Shown: positions 7,718-15,840 of the stretch, one piece after another
How the letters are laid out: each line of letters opens with the position of its first letter
How positions within the stretch are numbered: the stretch's first letter is position 1
NCBI GenBank assembly: GCA_003153555.1
Contig: PLZS01000041.1
Location: 1 to 60,328 of the forward strand
Source of the DNA: Candidatus Melainabacteria bacterium
GTDB lineage: Bacteria; Cyanobacteriota; Vampirovibrionia; Obscuribacterales; Obscuribacteraceae
Reading direction: 5' to 3'
Length of the DNA: 60,328 nt
Notes under the pieces: model-generated
Databases searched by the model: none
The model's input: the letters and a program-made list of their open reading frames with translations, nothing else
Told to the model about the DNA's origin: nothing
Made by a program: the position numbers and the translations under genes

Positions 7718-8041
7718 TCAATTTGACGATTGAATTGAGTCTTGCTTTAGCAGGGCAAAATTTGTCCTTTTAAGTTCGACGTTGTTCGACGTGTGATGTT
7801 TGCTCATCGATGATAGCCCGAGCATCTTCAATTTTGTTGCGTAAAGCGAAAGTCGCTTGGCAGAAAAATGACTCTTGGGTTCACGGCTAGAATAATCACC
7901 GTCGCCGTAAACAATAGACTTCTTATTCGGATCTGCGGTCAATAAGTCTCTCAACTCTTCAAATTCTCGATGATGCTTGTCAAAGAATTGAATCGATTCA
8001 TCACGCGTGGCCAATCGTCCCTCGGGGGTAGCAGTGGTCAA
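7718..8041 (-). CDS. hypothetical protein, possibly a gene remnant
   Basis: Seen: a frame of 107 codons starting only at a TTG (8041), just after an in-frame stop, with no Shine-Dalgarno. The sequence looks protein-like (ESIQFFDKHHREFEELRDLL, FSAKRLSLYATKLKMLGLSS) but begins abruptly, without the signal peptide its secreted-looking neighbours have. It may be the 3' part of a truncated gene. Family not recognised. Confidence 0.4.
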   Translation of the reverse strand: MTTATPEGRLATRDESIQFFDKHHREFEELRDLLTADPNKKSIVYGDGDYSSREPKSHFSAKRLSLYATKLKMLGLSSMSKHHTSNNVELKRTNFALLKQDSIQSSN

Positions 8042-8168
8042 CCGGATAGGAATGCGTCACAGTGAAAACGTGCACCACGAATGAATTCTAATTTCGACAT
8101 CAATTCAATCCCAGGAGCGACTCAACTTAGTGCCTTGTTTACTAATTAGCTCGATGCATGTAGGCTGC

Positions 8169-9845
8169 TCAAAATTTAAGTCGACGGCCCAACCACAAGA
8201 GGGCGTTTTGTTTTCGCTTCACCCAAGATTGTTGAGTCAGATCGGGCTCCGCGATCAATGTAGAATTTGTTTCTGTAATTGGAGCGGAGATTTGGGCTAA
8301 AGCTTCCATGAGTTCAGAAGCTGTCTGGTAGCGATTCTCTCGATCTTTCTCGAGACATTTTGCAACAATTTTTCCAAGTGCAATTTGATGCGATGTTGAC
8401 AGAGCATTGTCGTTCAATTTGATTTCCGGAGGCTGTACCGTTACATGTTTGACCAGTATCTCAACAGGATTTTCACCAATGAACGGTGGACGACCATTCA
8501 GTGCCTCAAACATTGCACAGCCAACCGAATAAATGTCTGAACGTTTGTCGACTTTCTCACCACGACATTGTTCCGGGCTCATGTATGGCGGGCTACCGAG
8601 GACGTCGCCGGTCTGTGTAATGTTCGCGAAACCTTGATCAACGTCAACTGGGCGTGCCAATCCAAAATCCACAATTTTTACGATCATCCCTGCCGATCCG
8701 TTATTCATTAGCATCAAATTGCTTGGTTTTATATCGCGGTGGACCACATCCTTTTTGTGAGCGTAATCGAGACCGGCGCAAGTTTGATAAAAGATGTCGA
8801 TGACATCCTTCACTGGAGGCCTACCCTTTAGATCTAATACCTCAGCTAGACTGGCTCCTTCGATCAATTCCATAACAATATAGGGAGGACCTTGTTCGGC
8901 TACACCAAAGTCCCTAACCGCAACGATGTTTGGATGAGACAAAAGCCCTGACAATCTCGCTTCTCTGTGAAATCTTCGTGCGGTATCAGAATGCGCAGAG
9001 ATATTTAAATGCAACACCTTGAGCGCGACAGTGGTGCCTAGATCCACGTGCTTCGCAATGTACACCAGACCGCTGCCCCCTCCACCAATCAGCTCCATAA
9101 TTTCGTACTTGCCATTAAATATGGTGCCAAGGAATGGATCCGCATCAGACTCGAGTTCAGACCTTCCTCCTGCAGATGTCTGCTCTGCAGACTTGGCGTC
9201 GAGTAAAAGATGAGGGAAAATAATGCTACTTGAGGGGTCAAACTTTTTGCGCAGTCGCCGGATCGCCATGCGCAGTTTTTGCTCACTCTTTTCGGTGTCG
9301 GTGGACCACGCAGAGTTGAGAAGGTCCGCGAAGCTGGGCTTGATGTGCGGATATTTTGCGGCGAATTCTAACAGTTGAAATTCGTGAGCCGAGAGAGCAT
9401 AGGTTCGTCCACCTTTGGTGACTCTTTGATTGGCGCAGTCTAAACTGATATCGGAAAGATTTACAGTCTGAGTGGTGCCCTGTGTAGATCGGCGTAAGTG
9501 TGCTCTCACTCTGGCCCCCAGTTCTTTCAAATTGAAAGGCTTGGTTATATAATCATCCGCTCCGCCATCAAGCCCTGCTTCTTTGTCTTCGACTGCGTCC
9601 CTTCCTGTGAGCATAATTACAGGTGTGCGAGCCCCAAGTGCGCGAAATTGGTTCAGAATCTGTAAGCCGCTCACTCCAGGCAAATCCCAATCCAAAATTA
9701 CCAGGTCATAAGGTTTGACAAGGATGCTTGCCAGTCCCTCGTCACCAGTATGATAAAGGTCGACCGTGTGGTTTTCGAACTCCAGTAGCGAGCGAATCAC
9801 GTTCGCCAGATCTGCGTTGTCTTCTACTATTAGGACAGTCGTCAT
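8169..9845 (-). CDS. receiver - winged helix - Ser/Thr protein kinase fusion (1)
   Basis: Seen: 558 aa from ATG 9845 (an in-frame ATG at 9863 is also possible; neither has a clear Shine-Dalgarno). REC domain ~1-118: acidic pair ED near 8-9, phosphoacceptor D52 in VILDWDLPG, K102 in ITKPF. OmpR-type winged helix ~125-210 (LSAHEFQLLEFAAK, RMAIRRLRKKFDP). Hanks kinase ~247-520: Gly loop GGGGSGLVY, Lys276 in VALKVL, HRDIKPSN (D371), DFG 393-395, SPPYMSPEQC. All catalytic residues are present. Role: phosphorylation of D52 by a histidine kinase probably gates DNA binding and/or kinase activity (inference). Close paralogue of the gene at 12182; divergent from the gene at 9936. Confidence 0.9.
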   Translation of the reverse strand: MTTVLIVEDNADLANVIRSLLEFENHTVDLYHTGDEGLASILVKPYDLVILDWDLPGVSGLQILNQFRALGARTPVIMLTGRDAVEDKEAGLDGGADDYITKPFNLKELGARVRAHLRRSTQGTTQTVNLSDISLDCANQRVTKGGRTYALSAHEFQLLEFAAKYPHIKPSFADLLNSAWSTDTEKSEQKLRMAIRRLRKKFDPSSSIIFPHLLLDAKSAEQTSAGGRSELESDADPFLGTIFNGKYEIMELIGGGGSGLVYIAKHVDLGTTVALKVLHLNISAHSDTARRFHREARLSGLLSHPNIVAVRDFGVAEQGPPYIVMELIEGASLAEVLDLKGRPPVKDVIDIFYQTCAGLDYAHKKDVVHRDIKPSNLMLMNNGSAGMIVKIVDFGLARPVDVDQGFANITQTGDVLGSPPYMSPEQCRGEKVDKRSDIYSVGCAMFEALNGRPPFIGENPVEILVKHVTVQPPEIKLNDNALSTSHQIALGKIVAKCLEKDRENRYQTASELMEALAQISAPITETNSTLIAEPDLTQQSWVKRKQNALLWLGRRLKF

Positions 9846-9935
9846 AGCAAACCAGAGTACCATTAAGAGGTAGAGTACGCGATTAGGCGCTGGTTAACCT
9901 GGGAAAAATAAGCTGTCTTGGCAGGAGTTTTTGGC

Positions 9936-10811
9936 ATGAGCGATCACAAAATAGGCGAGCAAGTCCTGAAAGAAGTTTCGGTCAAGAATGCATCCGGGAA
10001 ACAGGAAAGCGTCATTGATGTAGCCAGGAATATTTGGAGCGACGGTCCCGCTTCCGCCAATACCGATGCTTCGAAACGTCATTTGAAGGAGGTTGCAACC
10101 GATGTGCGCGAAGGGCGTCATGGTCATGGGCACGCTTATGATGCGCACGATGATCGTGTGACAGAAGCCAGCCACAAAATTAAGCTCTTTAACAATGAGC
10201 TACATAAGCCCGGTGGACCACTTGCCGACTCCTCCTTGGAGTTGATTGGCTTCGACAAATCCGGGAGATTGCTTCTGATCCAAAGAGATCAACAAGGTAA
10301 GGTTGAGGGGAAATTTCTCGTCGATTCTGACAGCGGCAAGATAGTCGGTCGGACGCTTCCGGGTCCTGTAGAGAAGTGGGAACATGTCCCTGGATATGAC
10401 CGCACAGCCCAACCGCAGACGCAGGGCGTCTTTGACCGTCAAACGGGCGCCACTGTATTCAAAGACAAAGCTGGGAACGTCCAAGAAATCGTTGATTGTC
10501 ACGGTGATAAACGTGTTTATGAGCGGGATGCCAAAGAGAACGTGACCGAAATCATTATCACTCGTGGTGGTCAGTCCGAACATTTCAAACTCGGAAGCGC
10601 TGTTGCCGGAGTAAGCAATCATCTTTGGTATAAAGAACCCTATAACGCGAATGATCGCACACCTGGTTTTAAATTCGAAGTAAAGAGTGATGGCTCGCTT
10701 GTTCAGCACGTGAGCAGCACCAAGTCGATCACTTTTGGTGCCAATGGTTCCATTTCGGAAAAGCAAGGTTCTGGCAAAGATGTGCTCAAGCGCAAAGGCT
10801 ACGATCCTTAA
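9936..10811 (+). CDS. hypothetical protein with Rhs/YD-like strand repeats
   Basis: Seen: 291 aa from ATG 9936, chosen because AGGAG sits 8 nt upstream. Residues ~60-80 are His/Asp-rich (EGRHGHGHAYDAHDD). The middle is a series of short beta units such as FDRQTGATVFKDKAGNVQEI then YERDAKENVTEI, reminiscent of YD/Rhs repeats but too degenerate to assign. No signal peptide or membrane segment. Its stop overlaps that of the convergent gene at 10808 (TTAA). Lies between the two kinase fusions, so it may belong to the same signalling island. Function unknown. Confidence 0.65.
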   Translation: MSDHKIGEQVLKEVSVKNASGKQESVIDVARNIWSDGPASANTDASKRHLKEVATDVREGRHGHGHAYDAHDDRVTEASHKIKLFNNELHKPGGPLADSSLELIGFDKSGRLLLIQRDQQGKVEGKFLVDSDSGKIVGRTLPGPVEKWEHVPGYDRTAQPQTQGVFDRQTGATVFKDKAGNVQEIVDCHGDKRVYERDAKENVTEIIITRGGQSEHFKLGSAVAGVSNHLWYKEPYNANDRTPGFKFEVKSDGSLVQHVSSTKSITFGANGSISEKQGSGKDVLKRKGYDP

Positions 10812-12157
10812 AGCTTGCGACTTTTTAGTGTAACACTAGCTGCACTGTCCATGGTGTCATATGAAACTTCACCCGTGGTAAGATCGAATTTCAAATTTGC
10901 TACTTGTGAAGTAATTGCTGCACGATCGGGTTTTGCTGGTTCAGTCGCATAATATGTCTCTTCACCTTCATGGTTTCGATACTGCTGTACGCGCCAGCCA
11001 TTGTTGAAAAATGCAGCTGTGTATGAGCCTTCGTTGGCCTCTAAATAAACGTTGCCTGTGCTCGGGTCGACGACTAAGCCGCTGAGAATGAAATATTTGA
11101 CGTCGCCTTCCATTGCAGAGAATCTTGAAAAAACATATTCGCTCCTGCCTTCGGCGCGTTTTATGATGCTGCCATCAGCCATAGAGACCAGTTCCGGACC
11201 GTCGTTGACATAGTAGACTCGCCAAAGAACTGTTCCGTCTGGTGAGGTCACTAACTGATTCAGGGCGCCGAAGGTACTTGCTTGAACGCCATTTAAGGAG
11301 TCATTCCAATCATCTGAGGATAGCTCATCCAACAGGGTGCCCCAGTCGTCATCATCATCTTCTCCTTCATCTTCGTCGTCTTCAAGATCCTCATTTGATT
11401 TATCCAAGGGCGTTCCGTCCAGTGAGCTGGCGGAGTTAGGTTCTTCCCAGTCATCCGAGGTTCCTCCGGTCTGTGAGTTGCCGGATTCATGTTCTTCCAA
11501 ACCATCCGAGGTCTTTCCGGTCTGTGAGTTGCCGGGTTCATGTTCTTCCAAACTATCCGACGTCTTTCTGTTTTGTGAACTGCCGGACTTATTTTCTTCC
11601 GAATTATCGGAAGTGTTTCCGTCCAGTGCGCTGTCAGACTCAAGTTCTTCTGAATAATCCGACGTTCCAGGCGGCAAATTGTCCGGTTGATCATCCTCAT
11701 CGTCATCGTCAGGTCGAATCGAAGAGCGGCGGAAAGTTTCCTCATCAATTACAGAGAGATCCGAGAGCATGAACATGCGCTCGCCATTTTCTAAATAGAC
11801 AGAGAGCACCTCTTCGCTACCGGTGGAAGTTAGAACTGCACAGCCCACTAGATCTTCCAAATCGTTTGCATAGGTCTGGACCATCGTTTCAACGGTTTGG
11901 CGCAAATAATTCTTGTCATAATGGTCAGCCAGAGCTTGATCTCCCAGAGCAAGAGGCTGGTCGGGGGCTTTGTTAATTCTAGGCGCCTTAATTTCCATTA
12001 CTTCAGGCGGCAGCAAATCAGTGGCACGTCCAAAGGCGGCACTGATGCCGCTCGATTGCCCACTTTTAAGGTCATTGATGTAGTCGCGGTAGCGTTTCAG
12101 GTGGTCAGCCATGGAACTGCCTGACGACTCTGCTGTTTGCTCATCGGCATTGCTCAC
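10808..12157 (-). CDS. acidic protein with five 17-residue repeats
   Basis: Seen: ~449 aa. GTG 12157 is preferred because AGGAG lies 10 nt upstream; a TTG at 12166 would be only 1 nt from it. An N-terminal globular part (~1-150) is followed by five 17-residue repeats built on TSD..EE..S..S..G and a poly-acidic stretch (EDDEDEGEDDDDDW). The C-terminal ~170 residues are strand-rich (GTVLWRVYYVNDGPELVS, YFILSGLVVDPSTGNVYLE). No signal peptide. It lies directly downstream of the RR-kinase at 12182 on the same strand (24 bp gap), so the two are probably co-transcribed and it may be a kinase substrate or partner (inference); the repeats are rich in Ser/Thr. Confidence 0.7.
   Translation of the reverse strand: MSNADEQTAESSGSSMADHLKRYRDYINDLKSGQSSGISAAFGRATDLLPPEVMEIKAPRINKAPDQPLALGDQALADHYDKNYLRQTVETMVQTYANDLEDLVGCAVLTSTGSEEVLSVYLENGERMFMLSDLSVIDEETFRRSSIRPDDDDEDDQPDNLPPGTSDYSEELESDSALDGNTSDNSEENKSGSSQNRKTSDSLEEHEPGNSQTGKTSDGLEEHESGNSQTGGTSDDWEEPNSASSLDGTPLDKSNEDLEDDEDEGEDDDDDWGTLLDELSSDDWNDSLNGVQASTFGALNQLVTSPDGTVLWRVYYVNDGPELVSMADGSIIKRAEGRSEYVFSRFSAMEGDVKYFILSGLVVDPSTGNVYLEANEGSYTAAFFNNGWRVQQYRNHEGEETYYATEPAKPDRAAITSQVANLKFDLTTGEVSYDTMDSAASVTLKSRKL
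11411..11665 (-). repeat. five tandem 51-bp repeats inside the acidic protein gene
   Basis: Seen: the TSD triplet recurs at exact 17-codon spacing five times, with the central units nearly identical (SLEEHEPGNSQTG, GLEEHESGNSQTG). Copy number of such in-frame repeats commonly varies by slippage. Confidence 0.8.
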
Positions 12158-12181
12158 AACAAACAATCTCCTATCAATTAA

Positions 12182-13774
12182 TTACGACATGACCGCTGAC
12201 AGTGCAGACAAATCAGCAAGCAATTGTTCTGTGGACTGATAGCGATCTTCCTTGTTCTTTTCCAGGCAGTGGTGCACGATTTGTTGTAATCGATTAACCA
12301 CTTCTGGACTAACGTCGTTTAAGACTAGAGGCGGCGGAGGATCTTGAGCGTGCTTTATGTAAATCTCGATTATGTTTGAGGCGGCGAATGGTTTTGCGCC
12401 GGTAAGCATTTCGTACAATATGCAGCCGATTGAATAGATGTCGCAGCGATGATCTGTGGGTTCTGAGCGGCATTGTTCTGGGCTCATATACGATGGTGTG
12501 CCAATCATTGATCCCGTTCGCGTCAGATTTTCATTCTCTTCAGGTCGTATCAATTTGGCCAATCCGAAATCAACGATTTTTACCGTGAAAGCGTGGTCGC
12601 CTTCTGCCACAAGCATGATGTTTCCAGGTTTCAGATCTCTGTGCACGAGACCTTCTTCGTGAGCTTTCCCCATGCCCTGGCATACTTGAGAAATGATTTC
12701 GATGCTGTCTGCAACTGCTAACTTGCCATTTTGTTCAAGCAGTTCAGCCAAGCTGAAGCCATTTAGATACTCCATAACCATATATGGTTGTAATTCTTCA
12801 GTTAGTCCTAAATCATGCACTACCAGCACATTCTTATGGCTCAGCAAACCCGCAGCTCTAGCCTCTCGTTCAAAGCGTTTGACTAATTCTGGTTGTGTAC
12901 TGAGTTGTGGTGCCAGGACTTTGACTGCGACAATGACGTTCATCATTTTGTGCTTGCCTTTGTATACCTGACCTGAGGCACCACCACCGATGGCTTTGAT
13001 TATTTCGTATTTATTGTCCAAGACACGGCCGATCATCGGATCCCCTGCGTCACTGTTTATAGTGGCGGCGCTCTCTGTTCCCGGCATACTCAACGTGCTG
13101 CCGCTCATGGTCTTGAATTCAAGCGTATTCATGATCCCGTCAATGCGCAGCATGCGCCCATCAGGGTCTAATTTCTTCGCCACTCTGCGCACTACAGTGT
13201 AAAAAGCTTCTGGTGTCATTTCGGCTTCACTTGACCAAACGTTAGTGAGCAGCTCCAAGCTTGTCGGCGTTTCTTTGCGATTTTTGACCAAATAGGCAAG
13301 TAGCTGAAACTCCCTAGGCACAAGCGTAACAGCGCGTCCACTCTTGAGCACTTTGCTTGTGTCGAGATCAACAACGATATCACCGACAGTGACTACGTTG
13401 CCCACCACAGCCTGTGAACGGCGCAGCAGTCCCTTCACTCTTGCGCCCAGTTCTTTGAGATTGAACGGCTTCGTTAAATAGTCGTCAGCGCCGTCTTCAA
13501 ATCCCTGCTCTTTATCCTCAACAGCCTGATGCCCTGTCAACATAATTATGGGACATTGGCCGCCAAAAGCCCTGTAGTCTCTTAGAATTTCAAGGCCGCT
13601 CAGCCCTGGCAAATCCCAATCCAATATGATCAAATCTGCCTGATTGGCTAGAATGAAATTCTGAGCTTCCAGACCGTCGTGGATAGCCGTAACCACATGG
13701 CTTTCGTGCTCAAGATAGTGTCTAACCATGTCGGCAAGACTGAGATCATCTTCGACCATCACTATATTTGCCAC
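12182..13774 (-). CDS. receiver - winged helix - Ser/Thr protein kinase fusion (2)
   Basis: Seen: 530 aa, same architecture as the fusion at 8169. REC ~1-118 with D52 in IILDWDLPG and K102 in LTKPF; OmpR-type winged helix ~125-208 (LVPREFQLLAYLVKN, TVVRRVAKKLDPDG); kinase ~255-525 with GGGASGQVY, Lys285 in VAVKVL, HRDLKPGN (D380), DFG 402-404 and TPSYMSPEQC. Everything needed for phosphotransfer and kinase activity is present. It is transcribed divergently from the histidine-kinase pair at 13969/15837, the most likely source of its phosphoryl group (inference). The 194-bp divergent region carries a perfect inverted repeat that could be its operator. Confidence 0.92.
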   Translation of the reverse strand: MANIVMVEDDLSLADMVRHYLEHESHVVTAIHDGLEAQNFILANQADLIILDWDLPGLSGLEILRDYRAFGGQCPIIMLTGHQAVEDKEQGFEDGADDYLTKPFNLKELGARVKGLLRRSQAVVGNVVTVGDIVVDLDTSKVLKSGRAVTLVPREFQLLAYLVKNRKETPTSLELLTNVWSSEAEMTPEAFYTVVRRVAKKLDPDGRMLRIDGIMNTLEFKTMSGSTLSMPGTESAATINSDAGDPMIGRVLDNKYEIIKAIGGGASGQVYKGKHKMMNVIVAVKVLAPQLSTQPELVKRFEREARAAGLLSHKNVLVVHDLGLTEELQPYMVMEYLNGFSLAELLEQNGKLAVADSIEIISQVCQGMGKAHEEGLVHRDLKPGNIMLVAEGDHAFTVKIVDFGLAKLIRPEENENLTRTGSMIGTPSYMSPEQCRSEPTDHRCDIYSIGCILYEMLTGAKPFAASNIIEIYIKHAQDPPPPLVLNDVSPEVVNRLQQIVHHCLEKNKEDRYQSTEQLLADLSALSAVMS

Positions 13775-13867
13775 GAGGCTCCTTAGAGGGCGGCAGCGCG
13801 TCGCCCACGTAGTTGATCTACCCCGCTTTCGCCTTCCTCAGTCGCTCGTTCGCCGCGCTATACTCGT

Positions 13868-13919
13868 CTAGCTAGTTCGTACTGAAAATTGCACACGTTT
13901 ATCATTGCGAACTAGCTAG
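13868..13919. promoter_or_regulatory. perfect 12-bp inverted repeat in the divergent kinase promoter region
   Basis: Seen: CTAGCTAGTTCG (13868-13879) and its exact reverse complement CGAACTAGCTAG (13908-13919), centres 40 bp apart (about four helical turns). It lies between the RR-kinase (minus) and the histidine kinases (plus). Two half-sites on the same face of the helix fit a dimeric regulator such as the RR-kinase's own winged helix (inference). Confidence 0.5.
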
Positions 13920-13968
13920 TCCGCAAAGCACTACCGGTCGTTCACCTAACTTCTCTCCTAGTTGTCAA

Positions 13969-15840
13969 TTGACTTCTGCGATCCGACCCAAACACTATTC
14001 GTTAGGCCTTGCAAAGCAGGGAATGTTGTTGGTCGCTGTATTTTTGTTGTGCGAAATTGGGTTCATTGGCATATTGGCATTTCTGTTGTCGCAGGCGGAA
14101 GCCGAAGGTGAGCGCCAGGATCATGCCCGCGAGGTGAACGCCAAAGCCAATCGACTTGGGTTGATTATGTTTGACCGAGGCGATGCCCTTGGCCGCTACT
14201 CGAGGATCCTCGAGCGTGGTGCAGCAAATTCGGACGCACCTTCCACCGCTGAAGTTCCGGGAATCATTGATTTTCTCAAAAAGGCTTTAAAGGATAACCC
14301 AAAGGGCAAGGCTCTCATTGATCAGATTGATGGAGAGATTGCACGTTGCTTGCCGGTGACGATTGATCTTGAAAAAAACAGCTCCGCTTTAACACAGCCT
14401 GAGGCGCGGCAGGCGTGGGAGAAAAAACGTGAAAGTATCGATCCGACAGTTAAACAGTTAATCAGGGATAATCTTGCACTTGTCGCTTTGATTCGCGACT
14501 CGGACAGAGATTCTCCCGAGGAGGAGCGACAAGAAAGAAAATTCACAGAAAAAATCTTGTTGGCTGGCATGCTTGCGAATCTATTCGTGGTTTTGTTGAT
14601 CGCATATCTTTTTATAAGTCGCATTACTGGGCGACTCGATGTCCTTACTGATAACACTGTCAGGCTAAAGGAAGGACGTCCGTTAATGCCGCTGATCGGT
14701 GGGACTGATGAAATTGCCAGTGTTGATGCGATTTTTCACGAAACAGCGGAAGCTCTTCGCCAAGAAATGAGAGTGCTTAAAGCCGGTGAAGAGAGAATTA
14801 AAACGCTGATTGAAAACCTGCCTCTGGGAATAGTTCTGCTCGACACCAAAGGAAATATCGAATTTGTAAATACGAGCATTGAATCAGTTTTTAAGTATGG
14901 CACGCACCAACTTTTGGGCAAAAGATTACCTAAGTTATTTGCCCCTGGTCAGGCAGTTGTAGAAGGAGCACCACATTCTCAACAGTCTCAAGAGGCTTTC
15001 AATCACAATGTCGAGCTGATGGCCTTAGACAAAGACGGTCACACTCTTCCCGTTGATTTTATGATGGCGGAAATTATGATGGAGGGTGAGTCAAAAACCC
15101 TAGTCATGATTATGGATGCCACTGAGAAATACAAAATTAAAAAAATGCGGCAAGATTTTGTCTTCATGGTGCGATCCGAACTCAAAGAGCCACTGACAAA
15201 AGTTTCTACCTTTTTGACGAAATTTGGAGACGGTTCACTAGGTTTGATATCGGCTCAAGGAACCGCTACTACTAAAGCGATGCAACAAAATATCGAGCGG
15301 CTGATCGTTCTGCTCAACGATCTTTTTGACTTGGAAAAACTAGAGTCCGGAAAAATTGAAATTGATCCGACCAATGTGCAGTTAAGTTCCATATTTGAAC
15401 GCTCTGTAAATGCAGTGGCAATGTTTGCTCAAAAGCACCATGTGCAATTGGAGGTAGCCAGCACTCAATTAGAGCTACATGCTGATGCGAATCGCATCGT
15501 TCAAGTTTTGGTAAATCTGTTGTCCAACTCGATAAAATTTTCGCCCGCAAATTCTGTTGTTACAGTGGCTGTAAGACAGTCTCAGACGCACGTGGAGATT
15601 GGTGTGGTTGATCGCGGCCCTGGTATTCCACCATCACAGGCGGACGCCATATTTGAGGCATATCGGCAAGTAGAAGGTGAAGAAGCCAAAAAGAAAGGCG
15701 GAACAGGACTCGGATTGACTATTTGCAAGTCAATCGTTGAAGCTCATGGTGGGCAGATTGGGGTCACTAGTGAGGTTGGTAAAGGTAGTGTGTTTTGGTT
15801 TAAATTGCCATGCACGAAGCTGCTGGTGGAGGAATCGTGA
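13969..15840 (+). CDS. histidine-kinase-like protein lacking the phosphoacceptor His (HK-A)
   Basis: Seen: 623 aa from TTG 13969 (ATG 14023 is an alternative; neither has a good Shine-Dalgarno). TM1 ~20-42, an external domain ~43-195, TM2 ~196-216, HAMP ~217-270, PAS ~275-390, then a HisKA-like region and HATPase. The H-box, normally SHELRTPL, reads RSELKEPL: the position of the His is Ser403. The ATP-binding half is intact: N-box QVLVNLLSNSIKFSP, G1 VDRGPGIP, G2 GGTGLGLTI. So it can probably bind ATP but not autophosphorylate on His. The next gene overlaps by 4 nt and has the reciprocal defects. It may phosphorylate that partner in trans or act as a regulatory subunit (inference). Confidence 0.88.
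   Translation: MTSAIRPKHYSLGLAKQGMLLVAVFLLCEIGFIGILAFLLSQAEAEGERQDHAREVNAKANRLGLIMFDRGDALGRYSRILERGAANSDAPSTAEVPGIIDFLKKALKDNPKGKALIDQIDGEIARCLPVTIDLEKNSSALTQPEARQAWEKKRESIDPTVKQLIRDNLALVALIRDSDRDSPEEERQERKFTEKILLAGMLANLFVVLLIAYLFISRITGRLDVLTDNTVRLKEGRPLMPLIGGTDEIASVDAIFHETAEALRQEMRVLKAGEERIKTLIENLPLGIVLLDTKGNIEFVNTSIESVFKYGTHQLLGKRLPKLFAPGQAVVEGAPHSQQSQEAFNHNVELMALDKDGHTLPVDFMMAEIMMEGESKTLVMIMDATEKYKIKKMRQDFVFMVRSELKEPLTKVSTFLTKFGDGSLGLISAQGTATTKAMQQNIERLIVLLNDLFDLEKLESGKIEIDPTNVQLSSIFERSVNAVAMFAQKHHVQLEVASTQLELHADANRIVQVLVNLLSNSIKFSPANSVVTVAVRQSQTHVEIGVVDRGPGIPPSQADAIFEAYRQVEGEEAKKKGGTGLGLTICKSIVEAHGGQIGVTSEVGKGSVFWFKLPCTKLLVEES

Noticed and set aside
11293..11772. Open frames opposite or shifted within the acidic repeat gene
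   Set aside because: The 51-bp repeat has no stops in several frames, so repeated open frames appear by construction; only the REC-kinase-linked minus frame has globular ends and a Shine-Dalgarno.
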